A stretch of 64,000 bases of DNA from the NCBI GenBank assembly GCA_963742715.1, contig CAVUMR010000002.1, positions 1,984,001 to 2,048,000 on the forward strand. The letters run 5' to 3'. The notes beneath the pieces are model-generated. The model did not search any database. It was not told where the DNA came from and saw only the letters and a program-made list of their open reading frames with translations. Positions 34,345 through 41,125 of this stretch are shown piece after piece. The translations under genes were made by a program, and so were the position numbers. Source of the stretch: CAVUMR01 sp963742715 (lineage in GTDB: Bacteria > Actinomycetota > Actinomycetes > Mycobacteriales > Micromonosporaceae). The first letter of the stretch is position 1. Each line of letters begins with the position of its first letter.

Positions 34345-35187
34345 ATGCTCGACGGTCATCTACTGGTGGACGCGCACCTGCACCCGGCCCGGCTGCCCAC
34401 GCTCAAACTGCCCCGGGAGACCTGGTTCGCGCTCGGCGACGACGCGCGGGTCGTCTACGACGCCGACGGCACGGTGCGTCCGGACGCCTTCGCCGACCTG
34501 CTCGCCGCCGAGGGCGTGGACATCGCGCTGCTGTTCAGTGAGCACAGCCCGAAGGTGACCGGCATCCAGCCGATCGAAGACCTGTTGCCGCTGGTCAAGC
34601 ACGACCCGACGCGGATGCGCGCGGTCGCGAACGTCAACCCGCACCTGCACTTCCCGCTCGCCGAGGAACTGGAGCGGCAACTCGACCTGGGCGCCGTCGC
34701 GCTCAAGCTGCACCCGGTGCACGCCGGCTTCCCGGCCAACGAAAGGTCGCTCTATCCGGTGTACGAGGTGTGCTCGGCGCGAAATGTGCCGGTCATCGTG
34801 CACTGCGGGACCAGCACGTTCCCCGGCGCGATGAACACGTACGCCGATCCGATCCTGCTCGACGACGTGCTGCGCGACTTTCCGCGGCTGACCGTGGTAC
34901 TCGCGCACGGCGGCCGGGGATGGTGGTACGACGCGGCGGCTTTCCTCGCGCTGTCCAATCCGAACGTGTGGATCGAGTTGGCCGGGCTGCCACCGCGCCG
35001 GTTGCCGGAGTACTACGCGCGGCAGGACTTCGCCCGGCTGTGCCGGCGGTTCATCTTCGCCACCGACTGGCCGGCGGTACCGGGGATCGCGAGCAACGCC
35101 CGCGCGGTGGCGGCGCTGTGTCCGGACGACGAGACCACCGGACTGGTGCTCGGCGGAAACGCGCTCCGGGTGTACCGGCTCGATTGA
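34345..35187 (+). CDS. Amidohydrolase of the box operon
   Basis: This 280-residue COG2159-type metal hydrolase has VDAHLHPARLP with the HxH motif at the N terminus, ALKLHPVHAGFP, VIVHCGTSTFPG and the C-terminal aspartate in FATDWPAVPG. It directly follows boxB, suggesting a hydrolytic or decarboxylating step in aryl-CoA catabolism. The plain amidohydrolase at 4262 lacks the N-terminal HxH that this one has. Confidence 0.88.
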   Translation: MLDGHLLVDAHLHPARLPTLKLPRETWFALGDDARVVYDADGTVRPDAFADLLAAEGVDIALLFSEHSPKVTGIQPIEDLLPLVKHDPTRMRAVANVNPHLHFPLAEELERQLDLGAVALKLHPVHAGFPANERSLYPVYEVCSARNVPVIVHCGTSTFPGAMNTYADPILLDDVLRDFPRLTVVLAHGGRGWWYDAAAFLALSNPNVWIELAGLPPRRLPEYYARQDFARLCRRFIFATDWPAVPGIASNARAVAALCPDDETTGLVLGGNALRVYRLD

Positions 35188-35217
35188 GCAGGTACACCCG
35201 GACACGTCACCTGTAGG

Positions 35218-35526
35218 TCAGCAGAACCAGCCGTTGTACACCCAGCCGTACTGGCTCCCGCCGGTCTTCGGGTACGTCGTACCCCAGACATGCCCCTCAC
35301 TGGCGAAGTGGTCGATGCTGAACCCCTCGTACCAGTGCAGGACCTCGATCGGGCCGCCGTTGTACACGGTCAGATCGTCCGCGCACACCGTGTGCCAGCC
35401 GGTCTGCGTCGCGGTCTTGGCCGCCGCCGGCTGCGCGCTCATCGCCAGCGTCAGCGCGGTCGCGGCGAGCGCCGAGCCGGCCACCACCGCGAGCCGGCGC
35501 AGCGTGGTACTGGACTTGCCAGACAT
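35218..35526 (-). CDS. Secreted SH3-like mini-protein, type A, copy 1
   Basis: This 102-residue protein has a signal peptide ending AMSAQPAAAK and a mature part of about 65 residues with two cysteines (TVCADD and the C-terminal GWFC). The motif GHVWGTTYP and the closing GWVYNGWFC resemble bacterial SH3 strands. GAAGGGA precedes ATG 35526. It is the last of four tandem paralogues; its closest relative is the gene at 35901, not its neighbour. Confidence 0.78.
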   Translation of the reverse strand: MSGKSSTTLRRLAVVAGSALAATALTLAMSAQPAAAKTATQTGWHTVCADDLTVYNGGPIEVLHWYEGFSIDHFASEGHVWGTTYPKTGGSQYGWVYNGWFC

Positions 35527-35554
35527 GAGTCGTTCCCTTCGGTCCGGTGGAGGC

Positions 35555-35869
35555 TCAGCAGAACCAGCCGTTGTACACCCAGCCCCAGGTGCGCCAGCCG
35601 CCGTCGCTGGGAATCGCCCAGCCCCAGACGTGACCCTCACCGGCGAAGTGATCGATGTCGAAGTGCTCGCCCGAGTGCAGCGACTCGACCGGGCCGTTGT
35701 AGTACACGGTCAGGCTGGTGGCGCACACGGTGTGCATGCCGGTCTGGGTGGCGTTCGCGGCGGCGGCCGGCTGCGCGGTCATCGCGAGCGCGAGCGCGGT
35801 CGCCGCCGCGAGGGTGCCCGCTGCGGCCGCGATCCGGCGGAACGCCCGGACCGTCGTCGTTGTGGTCAT
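35555..35869 (-). CDS. Secreted SH3-like mini-protein, type B, copy 1
   Basis: This 104-residue paralogue has a signal peptide through AQPAAAANA and the mature motif NGPVESLHSGEHFDIDHFAG, then GHVWGWAIPS and GWVYNGWFC. The GEHFDIDHFAG block defines type B, shared with the gene at 36229. GAAGGG lies upstream of ATG 35869. The two cysteines probably form one disulfide. Confidence 0.78.
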   Translation of the reverse strand: MTTTTTVRAFRRIAAAAGTLAAATALALAMTAQPAAAANATQTGMHTVCATSLTVYYNGPVESLHSGEHFDIDHFAGEGHVWGWAIPSDGGWRTWGWVYNGWFC

Positions 35870-35900
35870 GGATCGATCCCTTCGGTGTACGAGTGGAGTC

Positions 35901-36200
35901 TCAGCAGAACCAGCCGTTGACGACCCAGCCGTACTGGCTGGGACCGGAGATCGGGTAGCTCGTACCCCAGACGTGGTTCTCGCTGGCGAAGTGGTCGATG
36001 AGGAAGCCCTCGTCCCAGTGCAGGACGTCGATCTGGCCGCCGTTGTACATGTTCAGGCTGTCCGCGCACACGGTGTGCATGCCGGTGACCGTGGCGTACT
36101 TCGCCGCGGCCGGTTGCGCCGACATCGCCAGGGTCAGACCGGTCGCGGCGACGGCACAGCCGGCCGCGACCGCAAACCGCCGCAGGGTGTTCGTGGTCAT
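35901..36200 (-). CDS. Secreted SH3-like mini-protein, type A, copy 2
   Basis: This 99-residue paralogue has a signal peptide through AQPAAAKYA and the mature motif GGQIDVLHWDEGFLIDHFAS, then GHVWG-like NHVWGTSYP and a final GWVVNGWFC. It shares the HWxEGF block with the copy at 35218. GAAGGGATCGATCG precedes ATG 36200. Confidence 0.78.
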   Translation of the reverse strand: MTTNTLRRFAVAAGCAVAATGLTLAMSAQPAAAKYATVTGMHTVCADSLNMYNGGQIDVLHWDEGFLIDHFASENHVWGTSYPISGPSQYGWVVNGWFC

Positions 36201-36228
36201 CGATCGATCCCTTCGTCAGCCCGGGCGA

Positions 36229-36534
36229 TCAGCAGAACCAGCCGTTGTAAACCCAGCCGTTGTACTCCCACCTGCCGGCGTCGGAGATGGCCAGGCCCCA
36301 GACGTGGCCGTCGCCCGCGAAGTGGTCGATGTCGAAGTGCTCACCGCGGTGCAGCGACTCGACCGGGCCGTTGTTGTACACGGTCAGGCTGTCGGCGCAC
36401 ACCGTGTGCATGCCGGTCTGGGTGGCGTACGCCGCGGCCGCCGGATTCGCGGTCATCGCGAGCGTGAGCGCGGTCGCCGCCGCGAGGGTGCCCGCTGCCG
36501 CCGCGATCCGGCGGACTGTCGTGCTCGTGGTCAT
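36229..36534 (-). CDS. Secreted SH3-like mini-protein, type B, copy 2
   Basis: This 101-residue paralogue has a signal peptide through ANPAAAAYA and the mature motif NGPVESLHRGEHFDIDHFAG, then GHVWGLAIS and GWVYNGWFC. It is first in the array of four. A 37-codon frame upstream (36531-36644, minus strand) ends in ATGA overlap with this start, which could be a leader or coincidence. Confidence 0.78.
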   Translation of the reverse strand: MTTSTTVRRIAAAAGTLAAATALTLAMTANPAAAAYATQTGMHTVCADSLTVYNNGPVESLHRGEHFDIDHFAGDGHVWGLAISDAGRWEYNGWVYNGWFC

Positions 36535-36771
36535 GAAAGATCCCTTCGGTGTACGGGTGGCCTCTCAGCGGTAGGCCGCGAACCGGTGGGTGTCGGAACG
36601 TCCGGGTCGGAAGGAAGCCGGCTTTTCGTCGCGCACTTGTTCATCCCTTCACTTTCCCGGCAACAAGGACACCGGACGGCGCGGACGGTAGCGCAGGGAC
36701 CGCGCGGGACAGCACAGACGTTGGATCAACTCGGACAAGCTCGGATGACCGACGGGTAACCAGGCCGTGGC

Positions 36772-37602
36772 CTAGTGCGCACCCGCCCAGTGCGCCGGCC
36801 GGGCCAGCGCCTCCGGCAGCCTGGTACCGGCGTCTCCGGTGGCCGCGTCGAGCTGCGCCTGGGTGAGGAAGATGACCTCGCGCAGGTCTGCCCGGCCGAG
36901 CCGGGCACCGCGCAGGTCGGCGCCGGTGAGATCGGCGAGCGTCAGGTCGGCACCGCACAGGTCCGCCCCGATCAGGCGCGCGCCGCGCAGGGAGGCCCCG
37001 CGCAGGTCCGCCCCGCGCAGATCGGCGCCGATCAGGTCCGCGCCACTGTGGTCGGCGCCCCGGCGCGTCATCCCCCGGGCACCGGCCCGGGCGAGTCCGC
37101 TGGCGCGTCGCAGCAGCGCGTTCGCCTGTTGCCAGTGGGTAGCGATGTCGAAGTCGAGCAGCGCCGCCGCACTGAGCTCGGTAGCACGCTGCGTGTCGAG
37201 GTACGCGGCGCGCAGCTCGTCGTGTACCGGCCGCGCCGCCGGCAGCGCCAGCGCTTCGGTCAGGTACCAGAGCAGCTCGTGCAGTTGCCGCATGACCGGA
37301 AACACCGCGAACATCCGCTCGGCGGTACCGGGTGCCTGCCGCCAGTCCCGTCCACCGAAGGTGACCTGCGCGACCTGCTGCCCGGCGCCGAAGCAGTCGT
37401 AGACGGTACAACCGGCGAAGCCGCGCGGCCGCAGTTGCCGATGGATCCCGCAGCGGAAGTCGGTACCGAGGTTCGGGCACGGCTGCCCGGCCGGCTTGTC
37501 GATCGCGAAGTCCGCCGAGGCCGCGAAGGCCGGTACCACGCAGCAGAGGCCGAAGCACCGGCTGCAGTCAGCGCGCAGCTCGCGCCGATCGAGGTCGGGC
37601 AC
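36772..37602 (-). CDS. CxxCxxxCC-domain protein with pentapeptide repeats
   Basis: This is a 276-residue protein. The N-terminal ~90 residues are cysteine-rich and contain CSRCFGLCC, the CxxCxxxCC motif of YkgJ/UPF0153-like metal-binding domains, plus CRCGIH-like and GCTVYDCFG pairs. A helical middle follows. The C-terminal third is a pentapeptide-repeat helix (ADLIGADLRGADLRGASLRG). GTG 37602 is preferred over ATG 37653 because AAGGGAA precedes it and the domain begins there. Its role is unknown; pentapeptide proteins often mimic DNA. Confidence 0.85.
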   Translation of the reverse strand: MPDLDRRELRADCSRCFGLCCVVPAFAASADFAIDKPAGQPCPNLGTDFRCGIHRQLRPRGFAGCTVYDCFGAGQQVAQVTFGGRDWRQAPGTAERMFAVFPVMRQLHELLWYLTEALALPAARPVHDELRAAYLDTQRATELSAAALLDFDIATHWQQANALLRRASGLARAGARGMTRRGADHSGADLIGADLRGADLRGASLRGARLIGADLCGADLTLADLTGADLRGARLGRADLREVIFLTQAQLDAATGDAGTRLPEALARPAHWAGAH

Positions 37603-37660
37603 CGGTTCCCTTTCACGACTGGGCGGATCTCTCCGACGGACTGGCGGATCCACCGCCCGG

Positions 37661-38026
37661 CTACGGCCGATCGGCCTTGGCCTCGACCCGGCGCAGCGCC
37701 TCGGTGTAGTCGTCCACCGGCCGCATCGCCACAGCGAGCCGCAGGTGTGGCAACGCCTGCCGGTACTCGCCCTGGCGCTCCAACGTACGGCCGAGCACGA
37801 ACTGCGCGTAGTGATCGGTCGGATCCCGATCGATCAGCCAGCGTAGCTGCTCCTCCGCCCGGGACAGCTGAGCGGAGTGGAAGTACGCCCGGGCCAGCAG
37901 CAGTCGCACGGCGGAGTTGCCCGGCTCCGCGCTGACCACCGGTTCGAGCACGCGCGCCGCGCCGTACGGATCACCGGCCTCGTAGAACAGCTGCGCGCGC
38001 TGGTACTCCTCGTACAGGTCCGTCAT
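37661..38026 (-). CDS. TPR-repeat protein
   Basis: This 121-residue protein is built of about three tetratricopeptide repeats: YEAGDPYGAARVLEPVVSAE, FHSAQLSRAEEQLRWLIDRD and RQGEYRQALPHLRLAVAMRP. It is probably an adaptor. It lies upstream of the CxxCxxxCC/pentapeptide gene in the same direction with a 58-base gap. Confidence 0.88.
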   Translation of the reverse strand: MTDLYEEYQRAQLFYEAGDPYGAARVLEPVVSAEPGNSAVRLLLARAYFHSAQLSRAEEQLRWLIDRDPTDHYAQFVLGRTLERQGEYRQALPHLRLAVAMRPVDDYTEALRRVEAKADRP

Positions 38027-38146
38027 CCGGCCAAGTGTCGCGCGTCAGGGGGTTATCCCACCAGCGCGACGGGGAACCAGACAGCCCAGCCGGGCACAAG
38101 ATCACGGTGTACTCACGGGCGTAACCACGGCGGAGGTCGGCACGGC

Positions 38147-38809
38147 ATGCCGCAGGCGCAGGAGGTCATGGTCGACGCGGGCGGTACCGGCCGCGTCGAG
38201 ACCCTGGCCGGCACGCTGACGCTGCCGCCGGATCCGGTAGGGATCGTCGCGTTCGCCCACGGCAGCGGCAGCAGCCGGCACAGCCCGCGGAACCGGTACG
38301 TGGCCGGGGTACTCCTCGACGGTGGACTCGGCACGCTGCTGGTGGACCTGCTCACGCCGGCCGAGGACGCGGCCGACCGGGACGACGGCCGGTTCCGGTT
38401 CGACATCGGGCTGCTGGCCGGCCGTACCACCGGAATCGTCGACTGGCTCGCCCGCCAGCCGGAGACCCGGCAACTGCCGGTCGGCCTGTTCGGTGCGAGT
38501 ACGGGCGCGGCCGCCGCGCTGACCGCCGCCGCCGAGCGGCCCGGCCAGATCGGTGCGGTGGTGAGCCGCGGTGGCCGGCCGGACCTCGCCGGTACCGCGC
38601 TCGGCCAGGTACGCGCGCCGGTCCTGTTGCTGGTGGGCGGGCAGGACACCGAGGTGCTGGCGTTGAACGCCGACGCGGCCCGGCGGCTCGGCGGAGAGCA
38701 CCGGCTGCAGGTCGTGGCCGGCGCCGGGCACCTGTTCACCGAGCCCGGCACGTTGGCGCAGGTGGCCGTCGCCGCCCGGGACTGGTTCGGCACGCTGCTG
38801 CCGGCCTGA
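38147..38809 (+). CDS. Dienelactone-hydrolase-like alpha/beta hydrolase
   Basis: This 220-residue hydrolase has VAFAHGSGSSRHSPRNRY as the oxyanion strand, the nucleophile elbow GLFGASTGAAAAL, VGGQDTEVL for the acid and GAGHLF for the histidine. In mycobacteria and relatives such proteins sit near dormancy genes and phosphoribosyltransferases; the DosR-like block follows here. ATG 38147 follows CGGAGG. Confidence 0.86.
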   Translation: MPQAQEVMVDAGGTGRVETLAGTLTLPPDPVGIVAFAHGSGSSRHSPRNRYVAGVLLDGGLGTLLVDLLTPAEDAADRDDGRFRFDIGLLAGRTTGIVDWLARQPETRQLPVGLFGASTGAAAALTAAAERPGQIGAVVSRGGRPDLAGTALGQVRAPVLLLVGGQDTEVLALNADAARRLGGEHRLQVVAGAGHLFTEPGTLAQVAVAARDWFGTLLPA

Positions 38810-38913
38810 GCCGCCCGGTCGCGATCCACCGGGACCCCTGCCTGACCAGGGCACACCGACCCTCGGGCAAACCCGGTGTTCCGGGCGACCCGGGCCCGAC
38901 GCCCAGCCGGTAC

Positions 38914-38927
38914 GGGACGTCTGGCCC
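38914..38927 (+). promoter_or_regulatory. Candidate DosR-like box upstream of the universal stress protein
   Basis: GGGACGTCTGGCCC matches the 14-base DosR core GGGACTWWAGTCCC at 10 positions. It lies about 100 bases before the universal stress protein start. Similar sites precede other genes of the block. GC-rich chance matches are possible. Confidence 0.4.
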
Positions 38928-39029
38928 TGCGCGTGGTGCGCTCCCCGCCGGACGCTGGGGTGCGTCAGGAGCGAAGGGATAGCCGGCGCCCATCCATCGT
39001 CGTGTCGAAGCACGGGAGGCAAATCGGTC

Positions 39030-39935
39030 ATGCGTGACACGACAGTGGACGGCGCCGCGGTGGTGGTCGGGGTCGACGGCTCCGCGCCCAGTTGGGCCGC
39101 ATTGGACTGGGCCGCCGACGAGGTGGCCGCGTCCGGTGGCCGGCTGGTGGTCTGCCACGTGCAGTCCGGCGATCAACTGATTCCGGTCCGCTCCGTGGCG
39201 GGCGTGTCGACCGCGGGCGACCGGCTCGCCGACGAGCTGCTGGAACAGGCGCTCGGCGTGGCCTACCAGCACCTCGGCCCGAGCCAGCTCGCCACCGCGC
39301 GCCGGCACGGCACCGCCGGCCAGACCCTGACCACGACCGCGGAGCCGGCCCGCATGCTGGTGGTCGGCACCCACGGCCGGATCGGGATGGCCGCCCACCT
39401 GGCCGGGTCGACCGCGCTGTACTGCGCCACCCACGCGAGTTGCCCGGCGGCGATCGTACGACCGCTGATGACCTCCAGCGCCGGACCGTTCGTCGGTCAC
39501 GTGGTGATCGGCGTGGACGGTTCGCCGGCGGCGGAAGCCGCCCTCGAGTTCGGCTTCGGGTACGCGGCCAGTCACGAACTTCCGGTCGCGGCCGTACACG
39601 TCAGCCAGGACTGGCCGGGCGACTTCTGGTACCACGACAAGGACACCCGTACCACCGTCGCCGGCGAGCCGGAGGGCCAGCGACTCCTGGGCCGGGAGAC
39701 CGCGGCGTGGGAGCGCAAGTACCCGGACGTGCTGGTCAAGCGGGCGGTGTTCGGCGGCAACCCGGTGCCCGCGCTGCTGCGCGCGGCCGGACGCGCACGG
39801 CTGCTGGTGATCGGCAACCGCAGCCGTGACGCCGGCCGCCAGCTGGTACTCGGCTCGGTGACCCGGGGCGTCGTCAGCAATGCCGGCTGTCCCATCGCGG
39901 TGACCCGGCGGGCTGGGCCAGGCAACACCTCATGA
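39030..39935 (+). CDS. Tandem-domain universal stress protein
   Basis: This 301-residue protein has two UspA domains: VVVGVDGSAPSWAALDWAAD at the N terminus and VVIGVDGSPAAEAALEFGFG at about 155. The second domain keeps the ATP-binding G-rich tail (LVIGNRSRDAGRQLVLGSVT). Such proteins are core members of DosR regulons, induced by hypoxia or nitric oxide. The nitroreductase gene overlaps its stop by ATGA. Confidence 0.93.
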   Translation: MRDTTVDGAAVVVGVDGSAPSWAALDWAADEVAASGGRLVVCHVQSGDQLIPVRSVAGVSTAGDRLADELLEQALGVAYQHLGPSQLATARRHGTAGQTLTTTAEPARMLVVGTHGRIGMAAHLAGSTALYCATHASCPAAIVRPLMTSSAGPFVGHVVIGVDGSPAAEAALEFGFGYAASHELPVAAVHVSQDWPGDFWYHDKDTRTTVAGEPEGQRLLGRETAAWERKYPDVLVKRAVFGGNPVPALLRAAGRARLLVIGNRSRDAGRQLVLGSVTRGVVSNAGCPIAVTRRAGPGNTS

Positions 39936-40882
39936 CCACCGTCGGCGTACCGGCCAGCACGTTGACCAGGGCGGTCGCGCTCGCAGTGCTGGCTCCGTCG
40001 CTGCACAACGCCCAGCCGTGGCGGTTCCGGCTGCTGGACGACGGGATCGAGGTACGGACCGACCCACTGCGGCTGCTGCCGATCGCCGACCCGACCGGAC
40101 GGGCGGCGCGGCTGGCCTGCGGTACGGCCGTGTTCAACCTCCGGTTGGCCTACCCCGCGCTGCTCGGTCGGGTGGCCGAGGTGTCGTTGCTGCCGGACCC
40201 GGCCGATCCCGCGCTGCTGGCCCGGGTGACGGCGGGCCCGCCGCACCGCAGCACCCGGGTCGAGTCCGCACTGTACGACGCGATCCCGCACCGGCGCGGC
40301 AACCGTGGCCCCTTCCTGGACACACCGGTCCCACCGGCCCACCTGCCCAGGCTCCTCGACGCCGCCCGGGCCGAGGGACTGTGGCTGACCGTGGTGGACA
40401 CCCCGGCCGCGGTGGTCGCGGTCGCTGAGCTGATCCGGACCGCCGACGCCACGCTCACCATGGAACTGGGGTACCAGGCGGAGCTGCTGTCCTGGATGGA
40501 CCGGGACCGGGCATCCGGTGACGGGGCCGCCGCGACCGTCGCCATTCCGCGTGACCTGCCGCGTGACCTCCCGCGCGACCCGTCCCCGCCCGGCCGGGAA
40601 CTCACGTCCGAACCGGTGGTGGCCGTCCTCGAATCCGACGGTGACCTGCGCCGCGACCAGCTCATCGCCGGGCAGGCGCTGCAACGGGTGCTGCTGACCG
40701 CGGTCGCGCTCGGGCTGTCGGTGTCGATCCTGTCGCAGCCGATCGAGGTACCGGCGATGCGGGAACAGCTGCGCACCCTGCTCGGCCGGGTGGGCATGCC
40801 CCAGGTGGTACTCCGGATCGGGTACTGCGCTCCACAGCCGAAAACGCCGCGACGTCCGGTACACGAGGTCATCGCGCCATAA
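39932..40882 (+). CDS. Acg-family nitroreductase-like protein
   Basis: This 316-residue protein of the Acg/nitroreductase family has AVLAPSLHNAQPWRFRL at the N terminus and HRRGNRGPFLDTPVPP in the middle. Acg-type proteins bind flavin and are strongly DosR-induced in mycobacteria, where they may sequester FMN. Its last codons (VIAP and stop) form the first unit of a 17-bp tandem array. Confidence 0.88.
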   Translation: MTTVGVPASTLTRAVALAVLAPSLHNAQPWRFRLLDDGIEVRTDPLRLLPIADPTGRAARLACGTAVFNLRLAYPALLGRVAEVSLLPDPADPALLARVTAGPPHRSTRVESALYDAIPHRRGNRGPFLDTPVPPAHLPRLLDAARAEGLWLTVVDTPAAVVAVAELIRTADATLTMELGYQAELLSWMDRDRASGDGAAATVAIPRDLPRDLPRDPSPPGRELTSEPVVAVLESDGDLRRDQLIAGQALQRVLLTAVALGLSVSILSQPIEVPAMREQLRTLLGRVGMPQVVLRIGYCAPQPKTPRRPVHEVIAP

Positions 40883-40918
40883 GAGTCATCGCGCCATAAG
40901 GGTCATCGCGTCGTAAAG
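40868..40918 (+). repeat. 17-bp tandem repeat spanning the nitroreductase stop codon
   Basis: Three units (40868, 40885, 40902) read GTCATCGCGCCATAAGN. Each contains the codons for VIAP and a TAA, so the gene end including its stop has been copied twice downstream. The third copy carries a few substitutions. Confidence 0.92.
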
Positions 40919-40993
40919 CGACGGTCGGGACGGCTGTTGACGGACGACAGTCGGGCAAATGGCCGTACCGGCGCGACGAACGCCGGAGCTTCG

Positions 40994-41007
40994 CGGACTT
41001 TCGGCCC
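40994..41007 (+). promoter_or_regulatory. Candidate DosR-like box upstream of the GNAT fusion gene
   Basis: CGGACTTTCGGCCC matches the DosR core GGGACTWWAGTCCC at 11 of 14 positions and lies about 120 bases before GTG 41126. Confidence 0.4.
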
Positions 41008-41125
41008 TGGAGAGCCGGGCATCGCGGGCGCATCCTGCAAGCAGAGAGGTATGGCGTCGTCAGTACGCCGGTACGCCCGCGTGGACGCACCGGCCATCGG
41101 GGGTCTGTCCACGTCGGAGGCGAGC

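Noticed and set aside
38820..38866. A GGGACC/CAGGGC inverted arrangement as another DosR box
   Set aside because: Half-site spacing does not fit the 14-base core.
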